NCBI GenBank assembly: GCA_002419365.1
Contig: DIGA01000080.1
Coordinates: 20,326 to 56,000, forward strand
Source: Mageeibacillus sp. UBA5734
GTDB lineage: Bacteria; Bacillota; Clostridia; Saccharofermentanales; UBA5734
Reading direction: 5' to 3'
DNA: 35,675 nt
Both the position numbers and the translations under genes were made by a program. The notes beneath the pieces were generated by a model. The model was not told the origin of the DNA. It did no database searches and saw nothing but the letters and a program-made list of their open reading frames with translations. This document shows, one piece after another, positions 29,275 through 35,675 of the stretch. Numbering within the stretch: position 1 is the stretch's first letter; each line of letters begins with the position of its first letter.

Positions 29275-30264
29275 TTATTCGCTCGGTTTTTCGCCGTCTA
29301 CCATAGCTTTTTTCATGCTGTAGCGTGTCGGTTTTCTGATGGTACCATCCGAATCCTTTGTGACATTACTCCGCTCCTCTCGCATGGCGGCTACCTTCTC
29401 AAAAATATCTTTTGGGATGATAGCAGGATAAGAGCCCACAGCAATGAATTGGTTGCGCTCTCCCCGATTTGTTTTTCGCGTGACATTGGGAAAGCCTTCG
29501 CTATACGTTTTCATGACAAGAACATCGCCAGTATATTTTTCGTTCTGGAGCATAGTGTCTACTGTCCGTTTACTCCATTGTTCATGACCAGTTGGCGACT
29601 TGATTTGCTGATTTTGCAACTCTTTTCGGATGGCATTGATACTGTATCCGCTTAGATATAAATCAAAAATCATTTTGACTACTGAGGCTTCTGATTCCTG
29701 GATAATCAGACTACCATCGCAGTTCTGAATATAACCAAAGCATTTTCGGTCATAGATTTTTGACTTACCGGATTCGATACTCTTCTGAATTCCCCATCTG
29801 ATGTTTTCACTTCGCGCCAAATTTTCTTCTTGAGCAACACCTTCCAGAATGCTGAGCAGAAAGATATTTTTGCCATCCATGGAATGCATTTCCTCATTGT
29901 CAAAATAAACATCGATACCTAAAGCGCGTAACTTATTGATCGCATCCAAAGTATCAACGGTATTGCGGCCAAATCGACTGACAGTTCTGGTGATGATCTG
30001 ATCGATTTTTTTCAGGGCACAATCACTTAGCATTCTTTGAAATTCGTCGCGCGAAGAACTGCTGCTTCCGGATTGAATATCAATGTAAATATCAGCAAGA
30101 CTCCAATCGAAGCGCCGATAAACTAATTGGGTGAGATAAGAGATTTGATGTGCGAGACTAACTAACTGCTCGTGAGAATTTGAGCTGACACGAGCATAAA
30201 TTGCCACTTTTCTAAAGATATTTGACTTCGGTGGTATGACAGTTACTTGTGGCTTTGAATCCAT
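29275..30264 (-). CDS. Serine recombinase, short form
   Basis: A 329-residue recombinase. Residues 18-160 are the resolvase/invertase catalytic domain with YARVSS (nucleophile Ser27), SRDEFQRML, and TVSRFGRNTVDTLDAINKL. Residues about 165-275 match the Recombinase domain of large serine recombinases (GYIQNCDGSL, INAIRKELQN, LQNEKYTGDVLV). It ends soon after, without the zinc-ribbon cysteines and long coiled coil of full large serine integrases (usually over 450 residues). It is either a short subtype or truncated at the C-terminus. ATG 30264 has AGAGGA 9 nt upstream. It is AT-rich compared with the backbone and lies between the two 247-bp repeats near tRNA-Leu, so a mobile-element origin is likely. 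Confidence 0.9.
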   Translation of the reverse strand: MDSKPQVTVIPPKSNIFRKVAIYARVSSNSHEQLVSLAHQISYLTQLVYRRFDWSLADIYIDIQSGSSSSSRDEFQRMLSDCALKKIDQIITRTVSRFGRNTVDTLDAINKLRALGIDVYFDNEEMHSMDGKNIFLLSILEGVAQEENLARSENIRWGIQKSIESGKSKIYDRKCFGYIQNCDGSLIIQESEASVVKMIFDLYLSGYSINAIRKELQNQQIKSPTGHEQWSKRTVDTMLQNEKYTGDVLVMKTYSEGFPNVTRKTNRGERNQFIAVGSYPAIIPKDIFEKVAAMREERSNVTKDSDGTIRKPTRYSMKKAMVDGEKPSE

Positions 30265-30307
30265 ATCAGTTTCCTCTCGAATGCCTGAGCTGATGAAAGG
30301 ATTGGAT

Positions 30308-30318
30308 TAGCCTAATCA
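30308..30318. repeat. TAGCCTAATCA, right copy beside the recombinase
   Basis: Identical to 29231-29241 and embedded in the 13-bp palindrome GATTAGCCTAATC upstream of the recombinase start, where it could also act as an operator. Confidence 0.5.
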
Positions 30319-30487
30319 GAAATGGCCTAAACTCAATATTACACAAAAATACTAAAATAACAATGTTAGAACGTGTTCGGCTGATTTGTGAAAGAAAATG
30401 GCTGAAAAATGCATGAAAAAAGGCTGTTTATAAAAGAAAAGTGAAAAATTTCGAAAAACCTAAAATTAGCCTCACCGGATCAACCCT

Positions 30488-30536
30488 AGTACCATCTATT
30501 GATAGAATCACCTCTGTCAGATGGTGGTATTTTTTT
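30488..30536 (+). terminator. Second copy of the tRNA-type terminator hairpin
   Basis: ACCATCT can pair with AGATGGT, and the inner TGATAGA/TCTGTC helix is kept. Seven T follow. Compared with the copy after tRNA-Leu, the left arm changed AA to CT and the right arm changed to match, so pairing is maintained. Confidence 0.75.
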
Positions 30537-30736
30537 ATGCTTGAGAATGTCTCGTGTCAGGCGTTTTCGGGGGTTTCGTGACAATAAATCGGCTAACAAA
30601 TACCGCTTCGGACGGCCGAAAATCTGCTTGCGCCGTAACATTTCGCGCAATATACGTCTTTAGGATCGTTGGATGATTGAAGGGGTGTGCATGATTAGTT
30701 AAATATCAAATGGTGCACAATCGGCTTTCGGTGCAT
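30488..30736. repeat. Direct repeat copy B (about 248 bp)
   Basis: Diverged copy of 28851-29097, lying upstream of the recombinase gene. Spacing between blocks is kept to within one base: hairpin 30488, GGCGTTTTC 30560, the conserved box ending 30679, TTAAATATCAAA 30699, GGTGCAT 30730. It is more GC-rich than copy A. No tRNA precedes it. Confidence 0.88.
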
Positions 30737-31094
30737 CACGGAATCCCCATTTTTCTGCGGTATCTAAGGCGCCATGATTTAACGTTTAATGCGGAACGTC
30801 CAACACCATAGCCACATACTGATAACTGTGACCGTCCATGAAATACATAAAAAGCGGATTCCAGTACTACTAGACTACGTATAATGTTCACCCCTCACTT
30901 CATTTTATCCTTAGAAGTGTTCATTTTTGCTGTCCGTTTTTCGGGGGTAGGTGCCGGTGGGGGAGTGTGCAAATGGGGGCAGGTGTGCATTTACAACATC
31001 GGTTCTTGGCGAAAAACAACGAAATAAAGAATTTGATTTAACATATAAACGGCTTTGATTCACTAACTGCTGCAGCTTCTATGATCGGATAGAA
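30737..31094. other. Intergenic stretch without a recognisable gene
   Basis: About 360 nt between repeat copy B and the decayed transporter. A minus-strand frame of about 50 codons (about 30880-30740, beginning VNIIRSLVVLESAF) is present but unrecognised and lacks support. A G-rich patch at 30943-30979 has three runs of five G. The region looks like leftover accessory DNA. Confidence 0.5.
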
Positions 31095-31788
31095 ATGCGG
31101 AAATATCAATCGATTAGCAGGATGTGGTTCGCCATTGCTTTAATTACGATTGTCAGCATGATCCTGTCCATAGAAGATATCAGCAGTTTCAAACTGACTG
31201 CCGGATCAATCTTTGTCACGCTTGCTTGCCTGTGCTGGGAGCTCAAAAACAATTTAACACGAATGCTGTCGCTGAAAGACCCTATGCAAATCGTTATCAA
31301 CAAAGTATTAGGCTCTTGCTTGGGCTCTCTGCTGATTGCCTAGGCCATGAAACAATATTCGCGCGATTTCTTGATGTTGGGCTTGACGCTTTTGCTGGGC
31401 TTTGTCGCTTACGGACTCAACATCTATTTCTATATTCTTGCCCAGAGAGACCTGGGTGCCGCTCGGACAAGTGCCTATTATGCGATTGCACCATTTGTCG
31501 GTGTCTTGCTATCAGTCATCATTTTCGGGAAAAACTGACCCTGACCTTTGTAATTGCCGTGATCATGATGGTCTTGGGAGCATCTTAAGCTGCATTTGAG
31601 CAGCAGTTGCACTCACATGTCCATGAAGCCATGGCACATTAGCATCGGCATAACCACCGGGATAGCCATCACAATCACACACATGCTGATCCAAGTGACA
31701 AGGAGCATAGTCATGATCATACACATGACGCGATAGAACACAACTATCAACACGCTTCGGATATGCACCATCAGCATTCGCATTGATG
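31095..31788 (+). pseudogene. Decayed EamA/DMT-family transporter with His-rich tail
   Basis: The C-terminal half of a drug/metabolite transporter is recognisable across frames: WFAIALITIVSMILSIEDI and FKLTAGSIFVTLACLCWEL in one frame. LGLTLLLGFVAYGLNIYFY and LGAARTSAYYAIAPFVGVLL follow after a frame break near 31340. After another break near 31538, LTLTFVIAVIMMVLGAS comes. Then, beyond a TAA (31586-31588) and a TAG, the same frame encodes a tail full of His (HSHVHEAMAH, HHNHTHADPS, HDHTHD) to a TGA at 31786. The N-terminal half is missing. The tail suggests the ancestor was a transporter linked to divalent metal. It converges with the ThiF gene 8 nt away. Confidence 0.85.
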
Positions 31789-31796
31789 TGATTTAT

Positions 31797-32807
31797 CTAC
31801 AGGCCAAAATAATCTGTATATATCCCCAGTGCCTGGCCTTCGTTGCGAACTTTGCGGATGATGGCTCGTCCATCACGAAACAAGGTGATCGGATGTTCAC
31901 CATCATCCAGGGTGAGCATGAAGGTATTATAGTTAACGGTGCAGATAGACTTCAAACGCTCCGCAATTTCAGTAAAATTGACAGCCTTGCTACTTCCGGG
32001 GATGATTTGCACGGCATCCTGACCGCATAAGAGTTGAGTTAAGACACCAGTAGCGTGATTCAGCCGATAATACTTTTTTTGCTGGCAGAGTGGACAATCA
32101 GGCCGCGGTTCTACTGCCATGGTCAGGTGCTGGTTGTTCCATATATCCCAAAATAGCAGGTCAGTTCGCAGATCCGGATCCTGCAGCAGGATTTTCAAAG
32201 CCTCGACAGACTGAAGTGAGGCCACGATACCTGTGATCATGTTGAGTACCCCACTTGTACTGCAGGTATTGCCATCAAAATGGTTTTTTGGGGCTCCAAT
32301 CAAACAGTGATAACACGCACTTTTGCCCGGGATGATGTTCATGGTCATACCTGAACTGCCGAGCACTCCTCCGAACACCCAGGGGATTTGCCGGAAAAAG
32401 CATACTTCGTCAATCAGCAGACGCGTCTCCCGGTTATCCGTTCCATCCAGGACCAAGTCGATAGACTCTGTCAAAGAAATTGCATTAAGCCCATTGAAAT
32501 CTGCAACGATAGCTTCGATTTCAATAGTCGAATTGACCTGGACCAGGTGTTGGCGTGCTGCTACGGCTTTGGGAATCTGTAGGAGTGCATCGTTTTCCGT
32601 AAATAGCATTTGACGGTGCAGGTTATGGTATTCCACACAATCCCGGTCGATAAGACGTAAAAACCCCACGCCGGCTCTAACCAGTTCGTTGGCAATTACT
32701 GTGCCAAGTGCACCGATGCCTACAATGGCTACTCGAGCTTGTGCCAACTTGGCCTGGCCTTCTTGGCCGATTCGGCGAAAGATACTTTGGCGTTGATAGC
32801 GATCCAT
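31797..32807 (-). CDS. ThiF/MoeB-family sulfur-carrier adenylyltransferase
   Basis: A 336-residue E1-like enzyme that adenylates the C-terminal glycine of a ThiS/MoaD-type sulfur carrier. I start it at ATG 32807, preceded by AGGAG, one base after the stop of the cysteine desulfurase; a longer frame runs back into that gene. Visible features are the nucleotide-binding GIGALG (30-35), DRD at 54-56, DGTDN (121-125), and zinc cysteines 165, 168, 238 and 241 (SACYHC and CPLC). Cys182 (NTCSTSG) is at the usual catalytic cysteine position. A C-terminal extension of about 75 residues (LLCGQDAVQI...) is shared with some MoeB/ThiF proteins. It pairs with the desulfurase for sulfur transfer, but no carrier gene lies here. 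Confidence 0.92.
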   Translation of the reverse strand: MDRYQRQSIFRRIGQEGQAKLAQARVAIVGIGALGTVIANELVRAGVGFLRLIDRDCVEYHNLHRQMLFTENDALLQIPKAVAARQHLVQVNSTIEIEAIVADFNGLNAISLTESIDLVLDGTDNRETRLLIDEVCFFRQIPWVFGGVLGSSGMTMNIIPGKSACYHCLIGAPKNHFDGNTCSTSGVLNMITGIVASLQSVEALKILLQDPDLRTDLLFWDIWNNQHLTMAVEPRPDCPLCQQKKYYRLNHATGVLTQLLCGQDAVQIIPGSSKAVNFTEIAERLKSICTVNYNTFMLTLDDGEHPITLFRDGRAIIRKVRNEGQALGIYTDYFGL

Positions 32808-32808
32808 G

Positions 32809-33945
32809 TTAACTCCTGGCAATCGTAAGGACTGCTTCAAGTGCGTTTTCAATCTGTTCTGGTGTGTTGAAAAAACCCGGACTGATGCGTACAGAACCCT
32901 TCGGCAGTGTTTCTGCCAATTGATGGGCACTGGGTGCGCAATGAAGGCCTGCTCGGACAACGATGTCAAAAGTGTCATCAAGGATCGTTGCTACATCCTG
33001 TGGATCCCAGCCGTCAATCGAAAACGATACAACTGAAGCCCGTTCAATGGATGGCGGTGGTCCCGAAATGGAGATCCGGGGGTGTTTGCTCAGTCCGTTT
33101 ATAAATTGTTCGACAAGGCGATTTTCATGTGACCGGATCTTTGCCAAGCCCGTGTCAGCAATAAATTGGAGTCCGGCTCCCAATCCAGCGATTCCTGGTA
33201 GATTGAGGGTACCGCTTTCATAGCGATCCGGTATTTGCAGCGGTTGTTCCCACTGCTCGGCATAACTGCCTGTCCCACCTTCTATCAGTGGGCGAAGCTC
33301 CAATCCCTCCTCGAAGTATAGCGCTCCCGTTCCCTGGGGTCCTAATAGCGACTTATGGCCAGCCATGGCCAGCATGGAGATATTCATCTGCTTCACATCA
33401 ATCGGTAATATGCCAGCAGTCTGCGCAGCGTCGACAAGCAAGGGAATACCCTTGCTCCGGGTGATCAGCCCAGCAAGTGCAATTGGATTGATGGTTCCAA
33501 GAACATTGGATGCATGGCATAAAACTACCAGTCGAGTATTGGCTCGCAGGGCTTTTTCAAGAGCAGACAAAGATATACCAGAAGCCGGATCTGTTTCAAT
33601 CGTCTCGACTTCAACACCCAGTTTTACCAGTCGTTGGAGAGGACGGAAGACAGCGTGGTGCTCCATTTGGCTGGTGATCACATGGTCTCCTGGATTGAGC
33701 AAGCCTTTCAAAGCCAGATTGATTGCTTCAGTGGCATTGCGAGTCCAAATGATCTGTGTAGCAGCTGCACCAATCAGTCGACCTAAGGTTGATCTCGCTT
33801 CATCGACAAATGCCCCAGCAAACTGAGCATGCGCTTGGTTGGATCGGCCGGGATTAAACGTCGCCTGGCGCAAACAAGCATCAACTGCCTTATAGACAGA
33901 TTCGGGCTTTGGCCAAGAGGTTGCTGCATTATTAAGATAAATCAT
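32809..33945 (-). CDS. Cysteine desulfurase-family aminotransferase (class V)
   Basis: A 378-residue PLP enzyme expected to remove sulfur from cysteine as a protein persulfide. It begins with the family start MIYLNNAATSWPKPESV, typical of the EF2568-like group. It has HHAVFRP, VDAAQTAG with the PLP-contact Asp172, the Schiff-base Lys198 in MAGHKSLLGPQG, and the sulfur-accepting Cys in RAGLHCAP, with ISPGFFNTPEQ near the end. AAGGA precedes ATG 33945, with a strong promoter about 37 nt upstream. It forms a two-gene operon with the ThiF-like enzyme, which suggests it donates sulfur to a carrier activated by that enzyme. Confidence 0.93.
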   Translation of the reverse strand: MIYLNNAATSWPKPESVYKAVDACLRQATFNPGRSNQAHAQFAGAFVDEARSTLGRLIGAAATQIIWTRNATEAINLALKGLLNPGDHVITSQMEHHAVFRPLQRLVKLGVEVETIETDPASGISLSALEKALRANTRLVVLCHASNVLGTINPIALAGLITRSKGIPLLVDAAQTAGILPIDVKQMNISMLAMAGHKSLLGPQGTGALYFEEGLELRPLIEGGTGSYAEQWEQPLQIPDRYESGTLNLPGIAGLGAGLQFIADTGLAKIRSHENRLVEQFINGLSKHPRISISGPPPSIERASVVSFSIDGWDPQDVATILDDTFDIVVRAGLHCAPSAHQLAETLPKGSVRISPGFFNTPEQIENALEAVLTIARS

Positions 33946-33981
33946 TTAAATCCTTGCAATCACATGGGAATAATATGTTAA

Positions 33982-34010
33982 ATAATACTATGGCTTTTTA
34001 TCCACGTCAA
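33982..34010 (-). promoter_or_regulatory. Promoter of the desulfurase-ThiF operon
   Basis: On the minus strand TTGACG (34010-34005) and TATTAT (33987-33982) are separated by exactly 17 nt, giving a start about 30 nt before the desulfurase ATG. A second TATTAT (33976-33971) follows 5 nt after the first, possibly a binding site. The remaining 33946-34145 gap shows no gene. Confidence 0.8.
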
Positions 34011-34145
34011 CTAATCCCTGCTTGCTTTTGGCTTGCGAGTGTAATTTATGCCATTTCAAATCGACTTGATGCTATTATACTTCCCTGGATTTGGCCGTTA
34101 TTCGAGACGGAAGTACAAACGAGGAATTACAAATCCGATTTTGTC

Positions 34146-34592
34146 TCAAATTGAATACATGCTGGCTTGGTCGGATTTCTGCCTAGTGACTTCAAGTAGT
34201 ATGTCATCAAGGGTGATGTTCGACAGGGCTTGGTTGACAGCACGGTTCAACGGATCGAAAACTGTCGTTCGCATGGCCAGTTCGATTTCCGGTACTTGTG
34301 CGGAGACGGTTCCTTCAGTAGTCTCGAACAGTGTTTTTTCAACGGCCGCCAAAATCTGCATGACGGTAAACTGGTTGGGTAACTGGGTCAGGTGATAACC
34401 TCCCTGGGTCCCCTTGACCGAACTGACAATCCCACCGCGACGCAGGAGTGAGAAGACATGCTCGAGGTAGATCTTTGATATCCCGAACGTCTCGGAAACG
34501 CTGATTACCGTCATTTTTTCGCCGCTTCTGTATGATTCGGCAATTTTCAGCATGGCTATCAAGGCGTAGCGGCCTTTGACAGAAATCCTCAT
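34146..34592 (-). CDS. Rrf2-family regulator without cysteines (CymR-like)
   Basis: A 148-residue winged-helix regulator beginning MRISVKGRYALIAMLKIAE. It has the recognition region ISKIYLEHVFSLLRRGGIVSSVKGTQGGYHL and a C-terminal dimer helix, all typical of Rrf2. It contains no cysteine, so it cannot hold the Fe-S cluster of IscR/NsrR. In this it resembles CymR, the cysteine-metabolism repressor of Firmicutes. It lies between a cysteine desulfurase operon and a divergent MetQ-type gene, which fits sulfur-dependent control. GAGGA lies 7 nt before ATG 34592. A palindrome just upstream may serve autoregulation. Confidence 0.9.
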   Translation of the reverse strand: MRISVKGRYALIAMLKIAESYRSGEKMTVISVSETFGISKIYLEHVFSLLRRGGIVSSVKGTQGGYHLTQLPNQFTVMQILAAVEKTLFETTEGTVSAQVPEIELAMRTTVFDPLNRAVNQALSNITLDDILLEVTRQKSDQASMYSI

Positions 34593-34605
34593 AGCTCAGT
34601 CCTCA

Positions 34606-34659
34606 ATTCATATCTAAGATATATGAATAAATCACATTGGATCGGACTCCCCTCGTCAA
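34606..34659 (-). promoter_or_regulatory. Promoter and palindrome upstream of the Rrf2 gene
   Basis: On the minus strand TTGACG (34659-34654) and TGTGAT (34636-34631) have a 17-nt spacer. The near-palindrome ATTCATAT-CTAAG-ATATATGAAT (34606-34628) covers the expected start site and ends 13 nt before the ATG, so it is a plausible autoregulatory operator. Confidence 0.6.
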
Positions 34660-34724
34660 ATTCAGATGACGGAAAATGACGGATGATGGAGCATGAACAA
34701 ATCAAAAATGAACCTGTTTCGCGC

Positions 34725-34753
34725 TTGACAAAGCCAGGTGTGGTGACTAGAAT
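34725..34753 (+). promoter_or_regulatory. Promoter of the MetQ-type gene
   Basis: Perfect TTGACA (34725-34730), a 17-nt spacer, then TAGAAT (34748-34753). This is the best promoter in the window. It is directly followed by a dyad. Confidence 0.9.
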
Positions 34754-34754
34754 A

Positions 34755-34777
34755 AATCCTACTAAACATATAGGATT
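34755..34777 (+). promoter_or_regulatory. Operator-like dyad at the metQ start site
   Basis: AATCCTA (34755-34761) and TAGGATT (34771-34777) form a perfect 7-bp dyad with a 9-nt spacer, immediately downstream of the -10 box. A repressor bound there would block initiation. The adjacent Rrf2 regulator is the natural candidate, which is inference. Confidence 0.65.
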
Positions 34778-34794
34778 ATAAGAAAGGAAAAGCA

Positions 34795-34914
34795 ATGCGC
34801 ACAATCAAAATCGCACAGCTGATGACGACCCAGCGATGTTACGCCGGAAACCGCTACCGTTTGCCAGAAACATCAACACCGGCGCACTGCTCTGCCGGAA
34901 GAAAGAAGGAAATC
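34795..34914 (+). CDS. Upstream ORF/leader in frame with the MetQ-type gene
   Basis: An ATG with AAAGGA 6 nt upstream opens a 40-codon frame that runs without a stop into the lipoprotein gene. It begins MRTIKIAQLMTTQRCYAGNR and continues YRLPETSTPAHCSAGRKK. It contains two Cys codons and looks nothing like a signal peptide. The transport protein needs its own start at 34915 to place its signal sequence at the N-terminus. The frame may therefore be a translated leader that regulates expression, or an odd N-terminal extension. Reading-frame continuity could be coincidental. Confidence 0.5.
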
Positions 34915-35675
34915 ATGAAATTACATATTCGCCATCTCGCTCTTGCCTTGACACTGATCCTGCTGGTTGCAGGTCTTGCAGCCTGCTCGACCACAGCTAC
35001 CACAGCGGCAACATCCGCTGCGACGACAACGGCCGCTGCCGCTGAAGCTGAGACGACAACGGCCGGGACCACAGCCGCCCCAGTAACGCTCAAAGTCGGT
35101 GCCACCCCTGTCCCGCACGCCGAAATCCTGAAGGTGGCCCAGGCAGAACTTGCCAAGCAGAACATCAAATTGGAAATCGTCGAATATACCGACTATGTCC
35201 AGCCGAATGTCGCACTGAACAGCAAAGAACTTGACGCCAATTTCTTCCAGCATGTGCCGTATCTGAATGACTTCAACAGCAAGAACGGTACCGACTTGTT
35301 CAGCCTCGTGGCGGTCCACTTTGAACCACTGGGCCTCTATCCGGGCAAGACCAAGAGCCTTGCGGATCTGAAAGATGGAGCCACCATAGCCGTCCCGAAT
35401 GATACAACCAATGAAGCCCGCGCCTTGTTGCTCCTGCAGGCCCAAGGCTTGATCAAGCTCCCTGCCGATGCTACACTCTCAGTGACGCCGAAAGACATCG
35501 TTGAAAACCCCAAAAAACTCAAATTCAAAGAAGTAGAAGCGGCCCAGATTGCCAGGGCCCTGGCTGATGTTGATGCAGGTGTCGTCAATGGCAATTACGC
35601 AATTGAAGCCGGTCTGAAAGTTGCCGATGCCCTGGCCTCCGAATCAGCCGATTCCCTGGCGGCCAAGACGTATGG
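34915..35675 (+). CDS. metQ: MetQ/NlpA-family substrate-binding lipoprotein (3' end outside window)
   Basis: Substrate-binding lipoprotein of a methionine-type ABC importer (MetNIQ). From ATG 34915, with AAGGA close upstream, the signal peptide ends LAAC (lipidated Cys24). A Thr/Ala-rich linker follows to about residue 56, then the NlpA domain: KVGATPVPHAEIL, YTDYVQPNVAL, LDANFFQHVPYLNDF, and the VAVHFEPLGLYPGK region. The gene is cut by the window end after about 253 residues, near the expected C-terminus. Substrate could be methionine or a related sulfur compound. metN and metI would be expected outside the window. Expression is probably controlled at the dyad overlapping its start site. 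Confidence 0.9.
   Translation, partial: MKLHIRHLALALTLILLVAGLAACSTTATTAATSAATTTAAAAEAETTTAGTTAAPVTLKVGATPVPHAEILKVAQAELAKQNIKLEIVEYTDYVQPNVALNSKELDANFFQHVPYLNDFNSKNGTDLFSLVAVHFEPLGLYPGKTKSLADLKDGATIAVPNDTTNEARALLLLQAQGLIKLPADATLSVTPKDIVENPKKLKFKEVEAAQIARALADVDAGVVNGNYAIEAGLKVADALASESADSLAAKTY

Larger units (their letters stand above)
28851..30736. mobile_element. Possible small integrated element or remnant at tRNA-Leu
   Basis: A serine recombinase gene is enclosed by two co-oriented 247-bp diverged repeats. The left one begins immediately after tRNA-Leu, at its terminator. Short TAGCCTAATCA repeats flank the recombinase more closely. Position beside a tRNA, low GC and a recombinase fit a mobile origin, but exact ends, target duplication and cargo are not seen. 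It could be a decayed element. Confidence 0.4.

Noticed and set aside
30943..30979. G-quadruplex
   Set aside because: Only three runs of five G with long loops; a fourth run is not clear.
31124..31588. A 154-codon plus-strand ORF rich in Cys
   Set aside because: It is an out-of-frame reading of the decayed EamA transporter.

Overview
The window looks like a chromosomal piece of a fairly GC-rich Clostridia-type Firmicute. The reasons are the Gram-positive style of gene order (gatCAB; rsmE-hisS-aspS-lepB-lepA), strong AGGAGG-type ribosome binding sites, lipoprotein signals, a DUF5050-like lipoprotein, an EF2568-type cysteine desulfurase and a CymR-like Rrf2 regulator. The species cannot be named from this sequence alone. 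Housekeeping genes are GC-rich with biased third positions. Two stretches (about 3.4-9.0 kb and 28.6-31.8 kb) are clearly more AT-rich and look like accessory DNA.

Layout. 1-3.4 kb: gatC-gatA-gatB (tRNA-dependent amidotransferase) ending in a clean terminator. 3.4-9.0 kb: two exported repeat proteins on the minus strand, a lipoprotein of seven 38-residue RCC1-like repeats and a large protein of eight ~105-residue SdrD-B-like repeats. The second is preceded by a leader that can fold into a multibranched, pseudoknotted RNA. 9.0-12.7 kb: an orphan LacI-type regulator, mutY and a MATE efflux pump. 12.8-20.3 kb: a PH-domain protein, then a plus-strand series of a CoA-binding protein, rsmE, hisS, aspS, lepB and lepA.

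20.3-26.9 kb: a minus-strand accessory block. Its core is a tight two-gene unit: a SLOG / two-TM / double-RCK / RyR protein followed 3 nt later by a TIR / TM / beta-propeller protein. The TIR plus SLOG pairing resembles the signal logic of Thoeris-type defence (a TIR enzyme makes a nucleotide signal and a SLOG domain senses it), but with a membrane channel-like effector. I regard this as the most interesting system here. Upstream are a small membrane protein, a propeller lipoprotein and an ADC-like protein.

27-31.8 kb: an alpha/alpha-toroid protein, a methyltransferase, tRNA-Leu(UAG) with promoter and terminator, and a short serine recombinase enclosed by two ~247-bp diverged direct repeats. 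One repeat starts right at the tRNA terminator. A decayed EamA transporter with a His-rich tail follows. 31.8-35.7 kb: a sulfur-related cluster with a ThiF/MoeB adenylyltransferase and a cysteine desulfurase under a good promoter, a cysteine-free Rrf2 regulator, and a divergent MetQ-like lipoprotein gene that runs off the window. The metQ gene has a near-consensus promoter, a perfect dyad at the start site and an upstream in-frame reading frame containing cysteine codons.
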